A stretch of DNA of 64,000 nucleotides. Origin: Micrococcaceae bacterium Sec5.7 (lineage in GTDB: Bacteria; Actinomycetota; Actinomycetes; Actinomycetales; Micrococcaceae). The position numbers and the translations under genes are program-made. Positions 53,437-60,935 of the stretch are shown piece after piece. The first letter of the stretch is position 1; every line of letters begins with the position of its first letter. Where the stretch lies: positions 3,162,001 through 3,226,000 of the forward strand of contig CP144169.1 in the NCBI GenBank assembly GCA_039636785.1. The letters run 5' to 3'. The notes beneath the pieces are model-generated. The model was not told the DNA's origin. It did not search any database and saw only the letters and a program-made list of their open reading frames with translations.

Positions 53437-54639
53437 CTACTGGCTCCCGGGCGCATCGCCGAAGTCGCGGATGGGCAGGCGTGCGCCGTCCTTCAGTGCC
53501 GATTCATGCGCCACAATTCCGGGGAGCGTGAAGCGCGCCGCCACCCAGGCGTTGACCGGCGGGAGCATGCCGGCATTGACGGCGGTGACAAAATCATCAA
53601 CGAGGAACTGGTGGCTGCCCTCGTGCCCGTTGGGCGCGCCCAGGAACTCTTCCGGCAGCCTGCCGCGGTCATGCACCGGCGCCAGCCCGGAGATGAAGGC
53701 GTCACGTAGTTCGGGGGCAACGTCCGCCAGGGAGGGATCATCCGCCGAAATGCTGGGCTTGGTCTCCATCTGTTCGGAGACATCGTGGATATCCTTCTTG
53801 TCCTGCCACACGGTGACGTTGGCCAGTTGCTCGAAGCTCGCGTCCGTGCCGAAAAAGCGGAAACGGGATTCACGGATGTGTGAGGGGTAACCCACCCGGC
53901 GCATCTCGTTGGTGCGCATCACACCGCCGTCGTTCAGCTCAAAAAGCGCTGAGGCGTTGGAGAAGTCGTTGCCGAACATGCTGATGTCCTTGTCGAACAC
54001 GCCGTCGTTGCGGTCGTCCTTGACGCCGACACAACTGACGCTCACGGCATGTGCCGGCACCGCACCGAGGACCCCGCCGATGGCATGGGTGGGGTACAGC
54101 ATGGGCGGGTAGCTGGCCGTCGCTTTCCAGTCCTCGCCTCCGCTGTACTGGTAGGCGTCGTAGAAGCCCAGGTCCATGTCGTGGACGTAGTCACCCTCGC
54201 TGTAGAAGATCCGGCCGAATCTGCCGGCTGCATGCTGGTTCCGGGCATAGACGGTGGCCGGATTGTAGTAGCTGGTCTCCCCCATGGCGTAAACCAGGCC
54301 GGTTTCCTTCACCGCTTCGATGATGCGCTGGATCTCCTCTTCGGAGACGGCCATCGGCACGGCCGAGTACACGTGTTTGCCGGCGCGCAGCGCCTGCTCC
54401 ACGAGGGGCCCATGAGTCCAGCGCTGCGTGAAGATGGCCACGGCATCGACGTCGGATGCCAGCAGCTCCTCGAAACTCGCCTTGGTGCCGTCCAGCGCCC
54501 AGCGCTCCTGCGCCGCCGCGGCACGTTCGGGGCGCTCGTCCACGACGTAGACCTCGCTGACACCGGGGTGGAGCTTGAAGAGGTGGGCGAAATGGCCGCC
54601 GAACTGGCCGACGCCGACGACTCCGATTGAAAACGTCAT
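53437..54639 (-). CDS. Gfo/Idh/MocA-family oxidoreductase
   Basis: A 400-residue NAD(P)-dependent sugar dehydrogenase. The N-terminal Rossmann fold begins IGVVGVGQFGGHFAHLF, and the catalytic region contains AGKHVYSAVPMAVSEEE (the family EKP motif is replaced by SAVP) and YYNPATVYAR. The C-terminal sheet holds the YPTHAIGGVLG segment with the His typical of the active site. AAAGG precedes the ATG. It is the first gene of a dehydrogenase-LacI operon, divergent from the ABC transporter and alpha-galactosidase genes. It probably oxidises a sugar released by those enzymes. Confidence 0.87.
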   Translation of the reverse strand: MTFSIGVVGVGQFGGHFAHLFKLHPGVSEVYVVDERPERAAAAQERWALDGTKASFEELLASDVDAVAIFTQRWTHGPLVEQALRAGKHVYSAVPMAVSEEEIQRIIEAVKETGLVYAMGETSYYNPATVYARNQHAAGRFGRIFYSEGDYVHDMDLGFYDAYQYSGGEDWKATASYPPMLYPTHAIGGVLGAVPAHAVSVSCVGVKDDRNDGVFDKDISMFGNDFSNASALFELNDGGVMRTNEMRRVGYPSHIRESRFRFFGTDASFEQLANVTVWQDKKDIHDVSEQMETKPSISADDPSLADVAPELRDAFISGLAPVHDRGRLPEEFLGAPNGHEGSHQFLVDDFVTAVNAGMLPPVNAWVAARFTLPGIVAHESALKDGARLPIRDFGDAPGSQ

Positions 54640-54724
54640 TGTTTACCTTTCTGGGGCTGCCCGATCCGAGACGGCCGGCAGCTGCTTAGTAGCCCACATG
54701 GGCTTCAGAAGAGTCTTTCACTGG

Positions 54725-54820
54725 AATCTACACGAGTCAACAACTTTCAAATGACCCGTATAAAGTCTCAACAATTAAAAGCAAAACAGGCTTGCATGCA
54801 AATATCTACTCGTGTAGATT
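54725..54820. promoter_or_regulatory. Divergent promoter region with LacI-type operators
   Basis: AATCTACACGAGT (54725-54737) and its exact complement at 54808-54820 form a 13-bp inverted repeat about 70 bp apart. The right site is itself a perfect palindrome, ATCTAC-TCGT-GTAGAT (54804-54819), with the central CG of LacI-family operators. On the plus strand -35 TTGCAT (54792-54797) and -10 TAGATT (54815-54820) are 17 bp apart, so the operator covers the -10. Two sites about 80 bp apart would allow DNA looping by the LacI protein. The left site lies upstream of the dehydrogenase gene. Confidence 0.78.
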
Positions 54821-54862
54821 CAATCTCAGTTGTTATCCACATCACATTCAGGAGGGTCGAAG

Positions 54863-55807
54863 ATGACCACCATCACCAAGCTTCCGGATCCAACGGCCGG
54901 CAGGGCCGGGCAGCCTGCCCCCGCCAGGAAAAACAGGCGCCGCAGCGGAGACCTGAGGATCGCGCTTTTCTTCATTTTCCCGGCCATGATCGGGTTCGTT
55001 GCCTTTTTCCTGATTCCCACCATCCGGGGCGTCTACCTCAGCTTCACCGAATACAGCATCCTGGGGGAACCGGAGTGGATCGGGGTCAAGAACTACACCT
55101 CGATCCTCGGCGATGAGCTGTTCTGGAACGCCATGACCGTGACCGTCCAGTATGTGGCCCTGAACATCGGGTTCCAGACCGTCATCGCGCTCGGCCTGGC
55201 CCTGCTGATGCACCGCGTCGCCAAGTCGACGTTCATCCGCGGCGCCCTGCTGCTCCCCTTCCTCGTGGCCAATGTGATCGTGGCCCTGCTCTGGTTCTGG
55301 ATGCTCGATTACCAGCTGGGCATCGTCAACGAGGTCATCAACTGGTTGGGGCTGCCGCGCATCGCCTTCTTCGGCAGCGAGCAGTGGGCCATCCCCACCA
55401 TCGCGTTCGTCAACGTCTGGCGCCATATGGGCTACACAGCCCTGCTGATCTTCGCCGGCCTGCAGGCCATCCCCAACCATGTCTACGAAGTTGCCTCCCT
55501 GGACGGCGCCTCACCGGCACGCACCTTCTGGAGCATCACCATGCCGCTGCTCCGGCCGGTGCTGGTACTGGTGCTGGTGGTCACCGTGATCGGCTCCTTC
55601 CAGGTGTTCGACACCGTGGCGGTGACCACCGGCGGCGGCCCCATCAATGCCTCCCGGGTCATCCAGATGTACATCTATCAAAAAGCCTTCACCGAATCGG
55701 ACTTCGGCTACGCCTCGGCGCTGTCCGTCATCCTCTTTGTCATCCTCGCCCTGGTGGCCTTCATCCAGATGAAGTTCCTCAAGGGCAACGAATCGGATCT
55801 GGACTAA
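54863..55807 (+). CDS. Sugar ABC transporter permease (MalF type), second system
   Basis: A 314-residue permease with six helices (first: IALFFIFPAMIGFVAFFLIP) and an EAA-type loop, VASLDGASPARTFWSITMPL. AGGAGG lies seven bases before the ATG at 54863; the open frame extends 11 codons upstream without such a site. It is the first gene of a permease-permease-SBP-alpha-galactosidase operon under the LacI-type operator. Confidence 0.92.
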   Translation: MTTITKLPDPTAGRAGQPAPARKNRRRSGDLRIALFFIFPAMIGFVAFFLIPTIRGVYLSFTEYSILGEPEWIGVKNYTSILGDELFWNAMTVTVQYVALNIGFQTVIALGLALLMHRVAKSTFIRGALLLPFLVANVIVALLWFWMLDYQLGIVNEVINWLGLPRIAFFGSEQWAIPTIAFVNVWRHMGYTALLIFAGLQAIPNHVYEVASLDGASPARTFWSITMPLLRPVLVLVLVVTVIGSFQVFDTVAVTTGGGPINASRVIQMYIYQKAFTESDFGYASALSVILFVILALVAFIQMKFLKGNESDLD

Positions 55808-55817
55808 GGAACCCGCC

Positions 55818-56846
55818 ATGACCACTTCCACCAATCCCCGTCCCGGCGCCGGTCCACGCGGCTCCACATCACCCAGCGGCCGCCCCACGGACGCCGGTTC
55901 CCGCAACTCCGGTGCCCACAGCGCCGGCGACGGCGGCACCTCCGCCGCTTCCGCCGTCGTACGGCCCAGAAAGCCCGTCAAGTGGGGCCGGATCGGAGCC
56001 TGGACGCTGGTCGCCGTCGCCCTGATCGTCACGCTTGCCCCGTTCCTGTGGATGCTCAGGACAGCACTGTCCAGCAACCATTCGCTGGCGGCCAACGCCG
56101 GCAGCCTGCTGCCCGCGGACTTCAGCTGGGGCGCCTTCAAGCGGGTCCTGGGGCTGCAAAGCCCGGAGGAAGCGATCGCCGAGGGCGGCTCGGGCGCGGC
56201 CATCAACTTCTGGCTCTACCTGCGCAACTCCATCATTGTGTCCACGCTGGTGACGGCCGGCCAGGTCTTCTTCAGCGCCATGGCCGCGTATGCCTTCTCC
56301 CGGCTCCGCTGGCCCGGGCGGGACAAAGTGTTCGCCCTGTTCCTGGCAACCATGATGGTCCCGCCCATCTTCACGGCGCTGCCCAACTTCCTGATGATCA
56401 AAAACCTGGGCCTGCTGAACACCTACGCCGGCATCATCCTTCCGTTCCTCTTCATGACCCCGTTCGCCATCTTCTTCCTGCGGCAGTTCTTCCTGAGCAT
56501 GTCCCGCGAAGTGGAGGAAGCGGCCATGCTGGACGGCGCCAAACACGTCCGGATCTTCTTCCAGATCGTGATGCCCAACGCCGCCGCACCGCTGGCCACG
56601 CTGGCCCTGCTGACGTTCATCGGCACGTGGAACGAATACTTCTGGCCGCTGCTGGTGGGCCAGGACGAAAGCGTCCGGGTGCTCACCGTGGGCCTGGGCG
56701 TCTTCAAGTCCCAGTCACCGCAGGGCGCGCCGGACTGGAGCGGACTGATGGCAGCAACCCTGGTGGCGGCCCTCCCCGTCCTCCTCCTGTTTATCGCCTT
56801 CGGCAAGAAGGTGGTCAACTCCATCGGCTTCTCCGGCATCAAATAG
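55818..56846 (+). CDS. Sugar ABC transporter permease (MalG type), second system
   Basis: A 342-residue permease with six helices, preceded by an unusual 55-residue Gly/Ser/Pro-rich N-terminal tail, and the EAA loop EEAAMLDGAKHVRIFFQIVMP. AAGGA precedes the ATG. It follows the first permease by 10 bp and is 50 bp before the binding-protein gene. No ATPase is encoded in the operon. Confidence 0.92.
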   Translation: MTTSTNPRPGAGPRGSTSPSGRPTDAGSRNSGAHSAGDGGTSAASAVVRPRKPVKWGRIGAWTLVAVALIVTLAPFLWMLRTALSSNHSLAANAGSLLPADFSWGAFKRVLGLQSPEEAIAEGGSGAAINFWLYLRNSIIVSTLVTAGQVFFSAMAAYAFSRLRWPGRDKVFALFLATMMVPPIFTALPNFLMIKNLGLLNTYAGIILPFLFMTPFAIFFLRQFFLSMSREVEEAAMLDGAKHVRIFFQIVMPNAAAPLATLALLTFIGTWNEYFWPLLVGQDESVRVLTVGLGVFKSQSPQGAPDWSGLMAATLVAALPVLLLFIAFGKKVVNSIGFSGIK

Positions 56847-56896
56847 CTCTTCCCGCTCGTACTATCCTCCCCGCAAGAAATCACGAAAGGTCCATC

Positions 56897-58234
56897 ATGA
56901 AGAAAACCATCGGCGCCGTCGCTGCCGCCGCAGCCATCGCCCTGTCCCTGTCAGCCTGTGGCGGCGCAGCCCCCTCCACCGAGGCCAAGGGCGAGATCAA
57001 CTACTGGCTGTGGGACGCCAACCAGCTCCCCGCCTACCAGAAGTGCGCTGACGATTTCACCAAGGCCAACCCGGACATCAAGGTCAAGATCACCCAGCGC
57101 GGCTGGGACGACTACTGGACCACCCTGAGCAACGGATTCGTCGCCGGAACTGCGCCTGACGTGTTCACGGACCACCTCGCCAAGTACCCCGAATACGCCG
57201 ACAAGAAGCAGCTGCTCTCCCTCGACGATGCCGTCAAGAAGGACGGCGTGAACCTGGACATCTACAACAAAGGCCTGGCGGACCTCTGGGTGGCCGAGGA
57301 CGGCAAACGATATGGCCTGCCCAAGGACTGGGACACCGTGGCCATGTTCTACAACAAGAAATTTGTCGCGGCCGCCGGTTACACCGAGGACCAGCTGAAG
57401 AACCTGGACTGGAACCCCGCCGACGGCGGCAGCTACGAAAAGGCGATCGCCCACCTGACTGTGGACAAGAACGGCAAGCGCGGTGACGAGGCCGGCTTCG
57501 ACAAGAACAATGTGGCCGTCTACGGACTGGGCCTGGAATCCTCCGGCTCCGGCCAGGGCCAGACCCAGTGGAGCTTCCTCAGCGCCACCACCGGTTGGAC
57601 CCACACGGACAAGAACCCGTGGGGCAAGCAGTTCAACTACGACGACCCCAAGTTCCAGGAGACCATCGCCTGGTGGGCCGGACTCGTGGAAAAGGGGTAT
57701 ATGCCCAAACTGGAAACCACCGTGGGCGCCAGTGTGAGTGACACCTTCGGAGCCGGCAAGGCAGCCATCAACACCAGCGGCTCGTGGATGACCGGCCAGT
57801 ACACCAGCTACAAGGGCGTGGAAACAGGGATTGCCCCCACCCCCAAGGGACCGGACGGCAAGCGTGCCAGCATGTTCAACGGGCTGGCGGACTCCATCTG
57901 GGCCGGCACCAAGAACCCGGCGGCCTCGGTCAAATGGGTTGAGTACCTCGCCTCCGCCGCCTGCCAGGACGTTGTAGCCGGCAAGGCAGTGGTCTTCCCG
58001 GCCATCACCACTTCCTCCGAGCTCGCGGCAAAGGCCTTCGCAGCCAAGGGCACCGACGTCAGCGCCTTCACCACGCATGTTGCGGACGGCACCACGTTCC
58101 TCTTCCCAATCGCAGACAAAGCAGCCAAGATTGACGGCATCATGAAGCCGGCCATGGATGCGGTCCTATCAGGCAAGAAACCTGCCAGCTCGCTCACGGA
58201 CGCCAACAACCAGGTCAACGCGCTGTTCAAGTAA
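56897..58234 (+). CDS. Sugar ABC transporter substrate-binding lipoprotein, second system
   Basis: A 445-residue binding protein with a short Sec lipoprotein signal (MKKTIGAVAAAAAIALSLSACG, Cys at about 21). The mature region has SBP type 1 features (YWLWDANQLPAYQKCADDF; GLPKDWDTVAMFYNKKF; GKAAINTSGSWMTGQY). GAAAGG precedes the ATG. With a linked alpha-galactosidase it probably binds raffinose, melibiose or similar galactosides. Its end carries a 14-bp tandem duplication and it is followed by a strong hairpin that may stabilise its part of the mRNA. Confidence 0.92.
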   Translation: MKKTIGAVAAAAAIALSLSACGGAAPSTEAKGEINYWLWDANQLPAYQKCADDFTKANPDIKVKITQRGWDDYWTTLSNGFVAGTAPDVFTDHLAKYPEYADKKQLLSLDDAVKKDGVNLDIYNKGLADLWVAEDGKRYGLPKDWDTVAMFYNKKFVAAAGYTEDQLKNLDWNPADGGSYEKAIAHLTVDKNGKRGDEAGFDKNNVAVYGLGLESSGSGQGQTQWSFLSATTGWTHTDKNPWGKQFNYDDPKFQETIAWWAGLVEKGYMPKLETTVGASVSDTFGAGKAAINTSGSWMTGQYTSYKGVETGIAPTPKGPDGKRASMFNGLADSIWAGTKNPAASVKWVEYLASAACQDVVAGKAVVFPAITTSSELAAKAFAAKGTDVSAFTTHVADGTTFLFPIADKAAKIDGIMKPAMDAVLSGKKPASSLTDANNQVNALFK

Positions 58235-58248
58235 CGCTGTTCAAGTAA
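58221..58248. repeat. 14-bp tandem duplication over the binding-protein stop codon
   Basis: CGCTGTTCAAGTAA occurs twice in a row (58221-58234, 58235-58248); the first copy ends with the functional TAA. The second lies after the stop and is out of frame. It is a recent, exact duplication. Confidence 0.9.
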
Positions 58249-58272
58249 CCCTGCGAAGCAGACCAACCCGTT

Positions 58273-58328
58273 TGCGGGGCCCGCGCTGCGCTCCCGGATC
58301 CACCCGGGAGCACGGAGCGGGCCCCGCA
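58273..58328 (+). terminator. Strong two-tier hairpin between binding protein and alpha-galactosidase
   Basis: A perfect 12-bp outer stem (58273-58284 with 58317-58328) and a perfect 8-bp inner stem (58290-58297 with 58304-58311) form a very stable structure 38 bases after the SBP stop and 52 before the alpha-galactosidase start. There is no U-tract. In such operons a hairpin here commonly protects the binding-protein mRNA and reduces read-through to the enzyme gene. Confidence 0.8.
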
Positions 58329-58380
58329 TTCACGCACCCGACACATCCACACACCCTATGACCACCGAAAGTGAACCACC

Positions 58381-60588
58381 ATGATCCCCCTGCACCTCCG
58401 TTCCGCCGGCACCAGCCTGCTGATCAGCTTCGACAGCGGAGAGGCAGAGGTCATCCATTGGGGCGCAGACCTTGGCGGCATCCTGCCGGATCTGGCCATT
58501 CTCGGTGGTCCCGTCCCGCACTCCGCCATCGACGCAACCGTTCCGGCCGGGCTCCTCCCCCAGGCCTCCTCCAGCTGGCGCGGGCGCCCCGCGCTCAGGG
58601 GGCATAGGATCGTCGACGGCGTGGCCGGCTTTGACTTTTCCGTCCGCCTCCGCGCCGTGAGCGCCACCGCTGACGGGGCCACCGCCGTCGTGATTCAGTC
58701 GGATGCGGATGCCGGCATCACCGTTGAGTCCACCCTGAAACTGCACGACGGCGGCCTGCTGGAAATGCGGCACGCCGTCACCAATACGGGGTCCACTCCC
58801 TTCCAGCTTGATGAACTCGCGACGGTTCTGCCGGTGGCGCCGGAGGCCACGGAACTCCTGGACCTGACCGGCCGCTGGTGCCGGGAACGCCACCCGCAGC
58901 GCCGCGAGATCCAGCAGGGCACCTGGGTCCGGACCGGCCGCCACGGGCGCACCGGGCACGATTCCTCACTGCTTCTGGTTGCCGGGACAGCCGGTTTCGG
59001 CAACCGGCACGGCAAGGTGTGGGCCACGCACCTTGCCTGGAGCGGGAACCACGAGCAGTTCGCGGACAGCATCGCGGACGGCCGGACCCTGATAGGCGGC
59101 TCAGAACTGCTGGGACCGGCCGAGGTGATCCTCCCGCCCGGTGGCAGCTTCACCACACCTGCCCTCTTCGCCGCCTACTCGGACCGAGGCCTGGACGGGA
59201 TCAGCGAGGCGTTTTACAGCTGGTTCCGCGCCCGCCCGCATCATGTGCTGCACGCCGCATCCAGCGGGCTCCCGGCCGGCAAGCCGCGCCCGGTGGTGCT
59301 CAACACGTGGGAGGCGGTGTACTTCGACCACAACCTGGGCACCTTGATCGAGTTGGCGGACTCCGCCTCCGATCTCGGGGTGGAGCGCTTTGTGCTCGAC
59401 GACGGCTGGTTCCGCGGACGCCGCGACGACCACGCCGGGCTGGGCGACTGGTATGTGGACGAAACCCTCTGGCCGGAGGGGCTCACTCCCCTCATCGAGG
59501 CGGTCAACTCCCGCGGCATGGAGTTCGGGCTCTGGGTGGAGCCGGAAATGGTCAATCTGGATTCCGACGTGGCGCGGGCGCATCCGGACTGGATCGCGGG
59601 ACCGGCCGCGGCCTCCCACAAAGACGGCGGCCGGCTGCCGCTGGAATGGCGCAACCAGCACATCATCGACCTGGTGAATCCGGAGGCATGGCAGTACATC
59701 TTTGACCGGATCTCCGCCCTGCTGAGTGGGAACACCATCAGTTACCTCAAGTGGGACCAGAACCGGGATCTGACCGAGCACGGCCACGCGGGCCGTTCCT
59801 CGGTGCACGAGCAGACCCTTGCGGCGTACCGGCTGTTCGACGAGCTGAAGAAGGCGCACCCGGGCGTGGAGATTGAAAGCTGCTCATCCGGCGGTGCCCG
59901 CGTGGATCTTGGCATCCTGGAGCGGACGGACCGGATCTGGGCCTCGGACTGCAACGATGCCCTGGAGCGGCAGGCCATCCAGCGCTGGACCGGGCTGGTT
60001 GTCCCGCCGGAACTGGTGGGCGGGCACATCGGCCCCACCACTTCACACACCACGGCCCGCACCCACGATCTGTCCTTCCGCGCCATCACGGCCCTGTTCG
60101 GCCACTTCGGCATGGAATGGGACGTGCGCGGGGTCCAGGGAGCGGAGCGTGCGGAACTCAAGCGCTTCATCGGCCTGTACAAGGAACACCGCGGGCTCAT
60201 CCACACCGGCCGGATGGTCCGCGCCGACGTCTCCGATGACTCGATGATGCTGCATGGTGTGGTTGCCACGGAATCTGCTGTGGGGTCCCCCGTGGCTGCC
60301 GGCCAGACGGCGGCGCTGTTCGCCCTGGTGAGCACCAGGACCGGGTTTGCCGAGCAGCCCGGCCGCATCAGCATTCCCGGCCTGGAACCCGAGCGGAGCT
60401 ACCGGGTGGAAGCCATCTTCCCGGCCCCCGGCGACGCCGACTATGCGCACACGTTCACGCAGGTACAGCCGCCGGCCTGGCTGGCATCCGGGGCTGAGGC
60501 CAGCGGAAGGTTCCTGGCGGAGGTGGGCCTGCCCATGCCCATCCTCAACCCGGAGCACGCTGTGTTGCTGAAGTTCACCGCAATCTAG
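58381..60588 (+). CDS. Alpha-galactosidase, GH36 family
   Basis: A 735-residue glycoside hydrolase of family 36 that removes terminal alpha-1,6-galactose from raffinose-type sugars or galactomannan. The catalytic barrel holds FVLDDGWFRGRRDD, WVEPEMVN and YLKWDQNRD (nucleophile Asp), and ESCSSGGARVDLG with DCND downstream (acid/base Asp). The N-terminal beta domain is about 270 residues and the C-terminal sheet about 80. There is no signal peptide, so it acts on sugars imported by the preceding ABC system. The ribosome site is weak, in keeping with lower expression than the binding protein. Confidence 0.93.
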   Translation: MIPLHLRSAGTSLLISFDSGEAEVIHWGADLGGILPDLAILGGPVPHSAIDATVPAGLLPQASSSWRGRPALRGHRIVDGVAGFDFSVRLRAVSATADGATAVVIQSDADAGITVESTLKLHDGGLLEMRHAVTNTGSTPFQLDELATVLPVAPEATELLDLTGRWCRERHPQRREIQQGTWVRTGRHGRTGHDSSLLLVAGTAGFGNRHGKVWATHLAWSGNHEQFADSIADGRTLIGGSELLGPAEVILPPGGSFTTPALFAAYSDRGLDGISEAFYSWFRARPHHVLHAASSGLPAGKPRPVVLNTWEAVYFDHNLGTLIELADSASDLGVERFVLDDGWFRGRRDDHAGLGDWYVDETLWPEGLTPLIEAVNSRGMEFGLWVEPEMVNLDSDVARAHPDWIAGPAAASHKDGGRLPLEWRNQHIIDLVNPEAWQYIFDRISALLSGNTISYLKWDQNRDLTEHGHAGRSSVHEQTLAAYRLFDELKKAHPGVEIESCSSGGARVDLGILERTDRIWASDCNDALERQAIQRWTGLVVPPELVGGHIGPTTSHTTARTHDLSFRAITALFGHFGMEWDVRGVQGAERAELKRFIGLYKEHRGLIHTGRMVRADVSDDSMMLHGVVATESAVGSPVAAGQTAALFALVSTRTGFAEQPGRISIPGLEPERSYRVEAIFPAPGDADYAHTFTQVQPPAWLASGAEASGRFLAEVGLPMPILNPEHAVLLKFTAI

Positions 60589-60609
60589 CGCCGCATCGCT
60601 TCAAACACC

Positions 60610-60672
60610 GTTGCAGGGGCCTGCCCTGCGTCCCTCCTAGTCCGTAAAGAAACGCACAGCAGGCCCCGCAAC
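60610..60672 (+). terminator. Inverted repeat after alpha-galactosidase
   Basis: GTTGCAGGGGCCTGC (60610-60624) pairs with GCAGGCCCCGCAAC (60659-60672) with one bulged base, around a 34-base loop, 22 bases past the stop. It probably ends the operon and may serve the convergent strand too. Confidence 0.55.
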
Positions 60673-60703
60673 GCTTCCCAGGACCCTGACTCCGGAGCCC
60701 CGC

Positions 60704-60883
60704 TTAGGGAACCCTGTTCACCAGGTTGATCGCTGCCGGATGATTCATGAGCCAGGCCAACACAGTTGCCGGCACCGGATGGTTGGCCGGCACGCCCGGT
60801 TCCGGCCAGTCGTGCTTGCGCAGGGTCATTTCAAGCTGGCTGGCGACGACCGCCGGGGGCGCCCACTCGCCGCCGAGCCCCAT
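60704..60883 (-). CDS. Possible small protein between the glycosidase genes
   Basis: A 59-codon minus-strand frame (MGLGGEWAPPAVVASQLEMT to the end NHPAAINLVNRVP) with GC-rich third positions of about 80%, as in real genes here. The frame stays open upstream into the end of the alpha-mannosidase gene, so it could be the remnant of a longer protein. No ribosome site is seen and no family was recognised. Apart from this and the hairpin above, the 350-bp gap holds nothing. Confidence 0.3.
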   Translation of the reverse strand: MGLGGEWAPPAVVASQLEMTLRKHDWPEPGVPANHPVPATVLAWLMNHPAAINLVNRVP

Positions 60884-60935
60884 GCGCCCGAGAGGGAGCT
60901 CCCCGGCAGCCGCTCCTTTCTCAGCCAGGGCGCGG

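Noticed and set aside
55982..56896. A 305-codon upstream extension of the second binding-protein frame
   Set aside because: It overlaps the MalG-type permease in another frame. The real start at 56897 has GAAAGG and a normal lipoprotein signal peptide.
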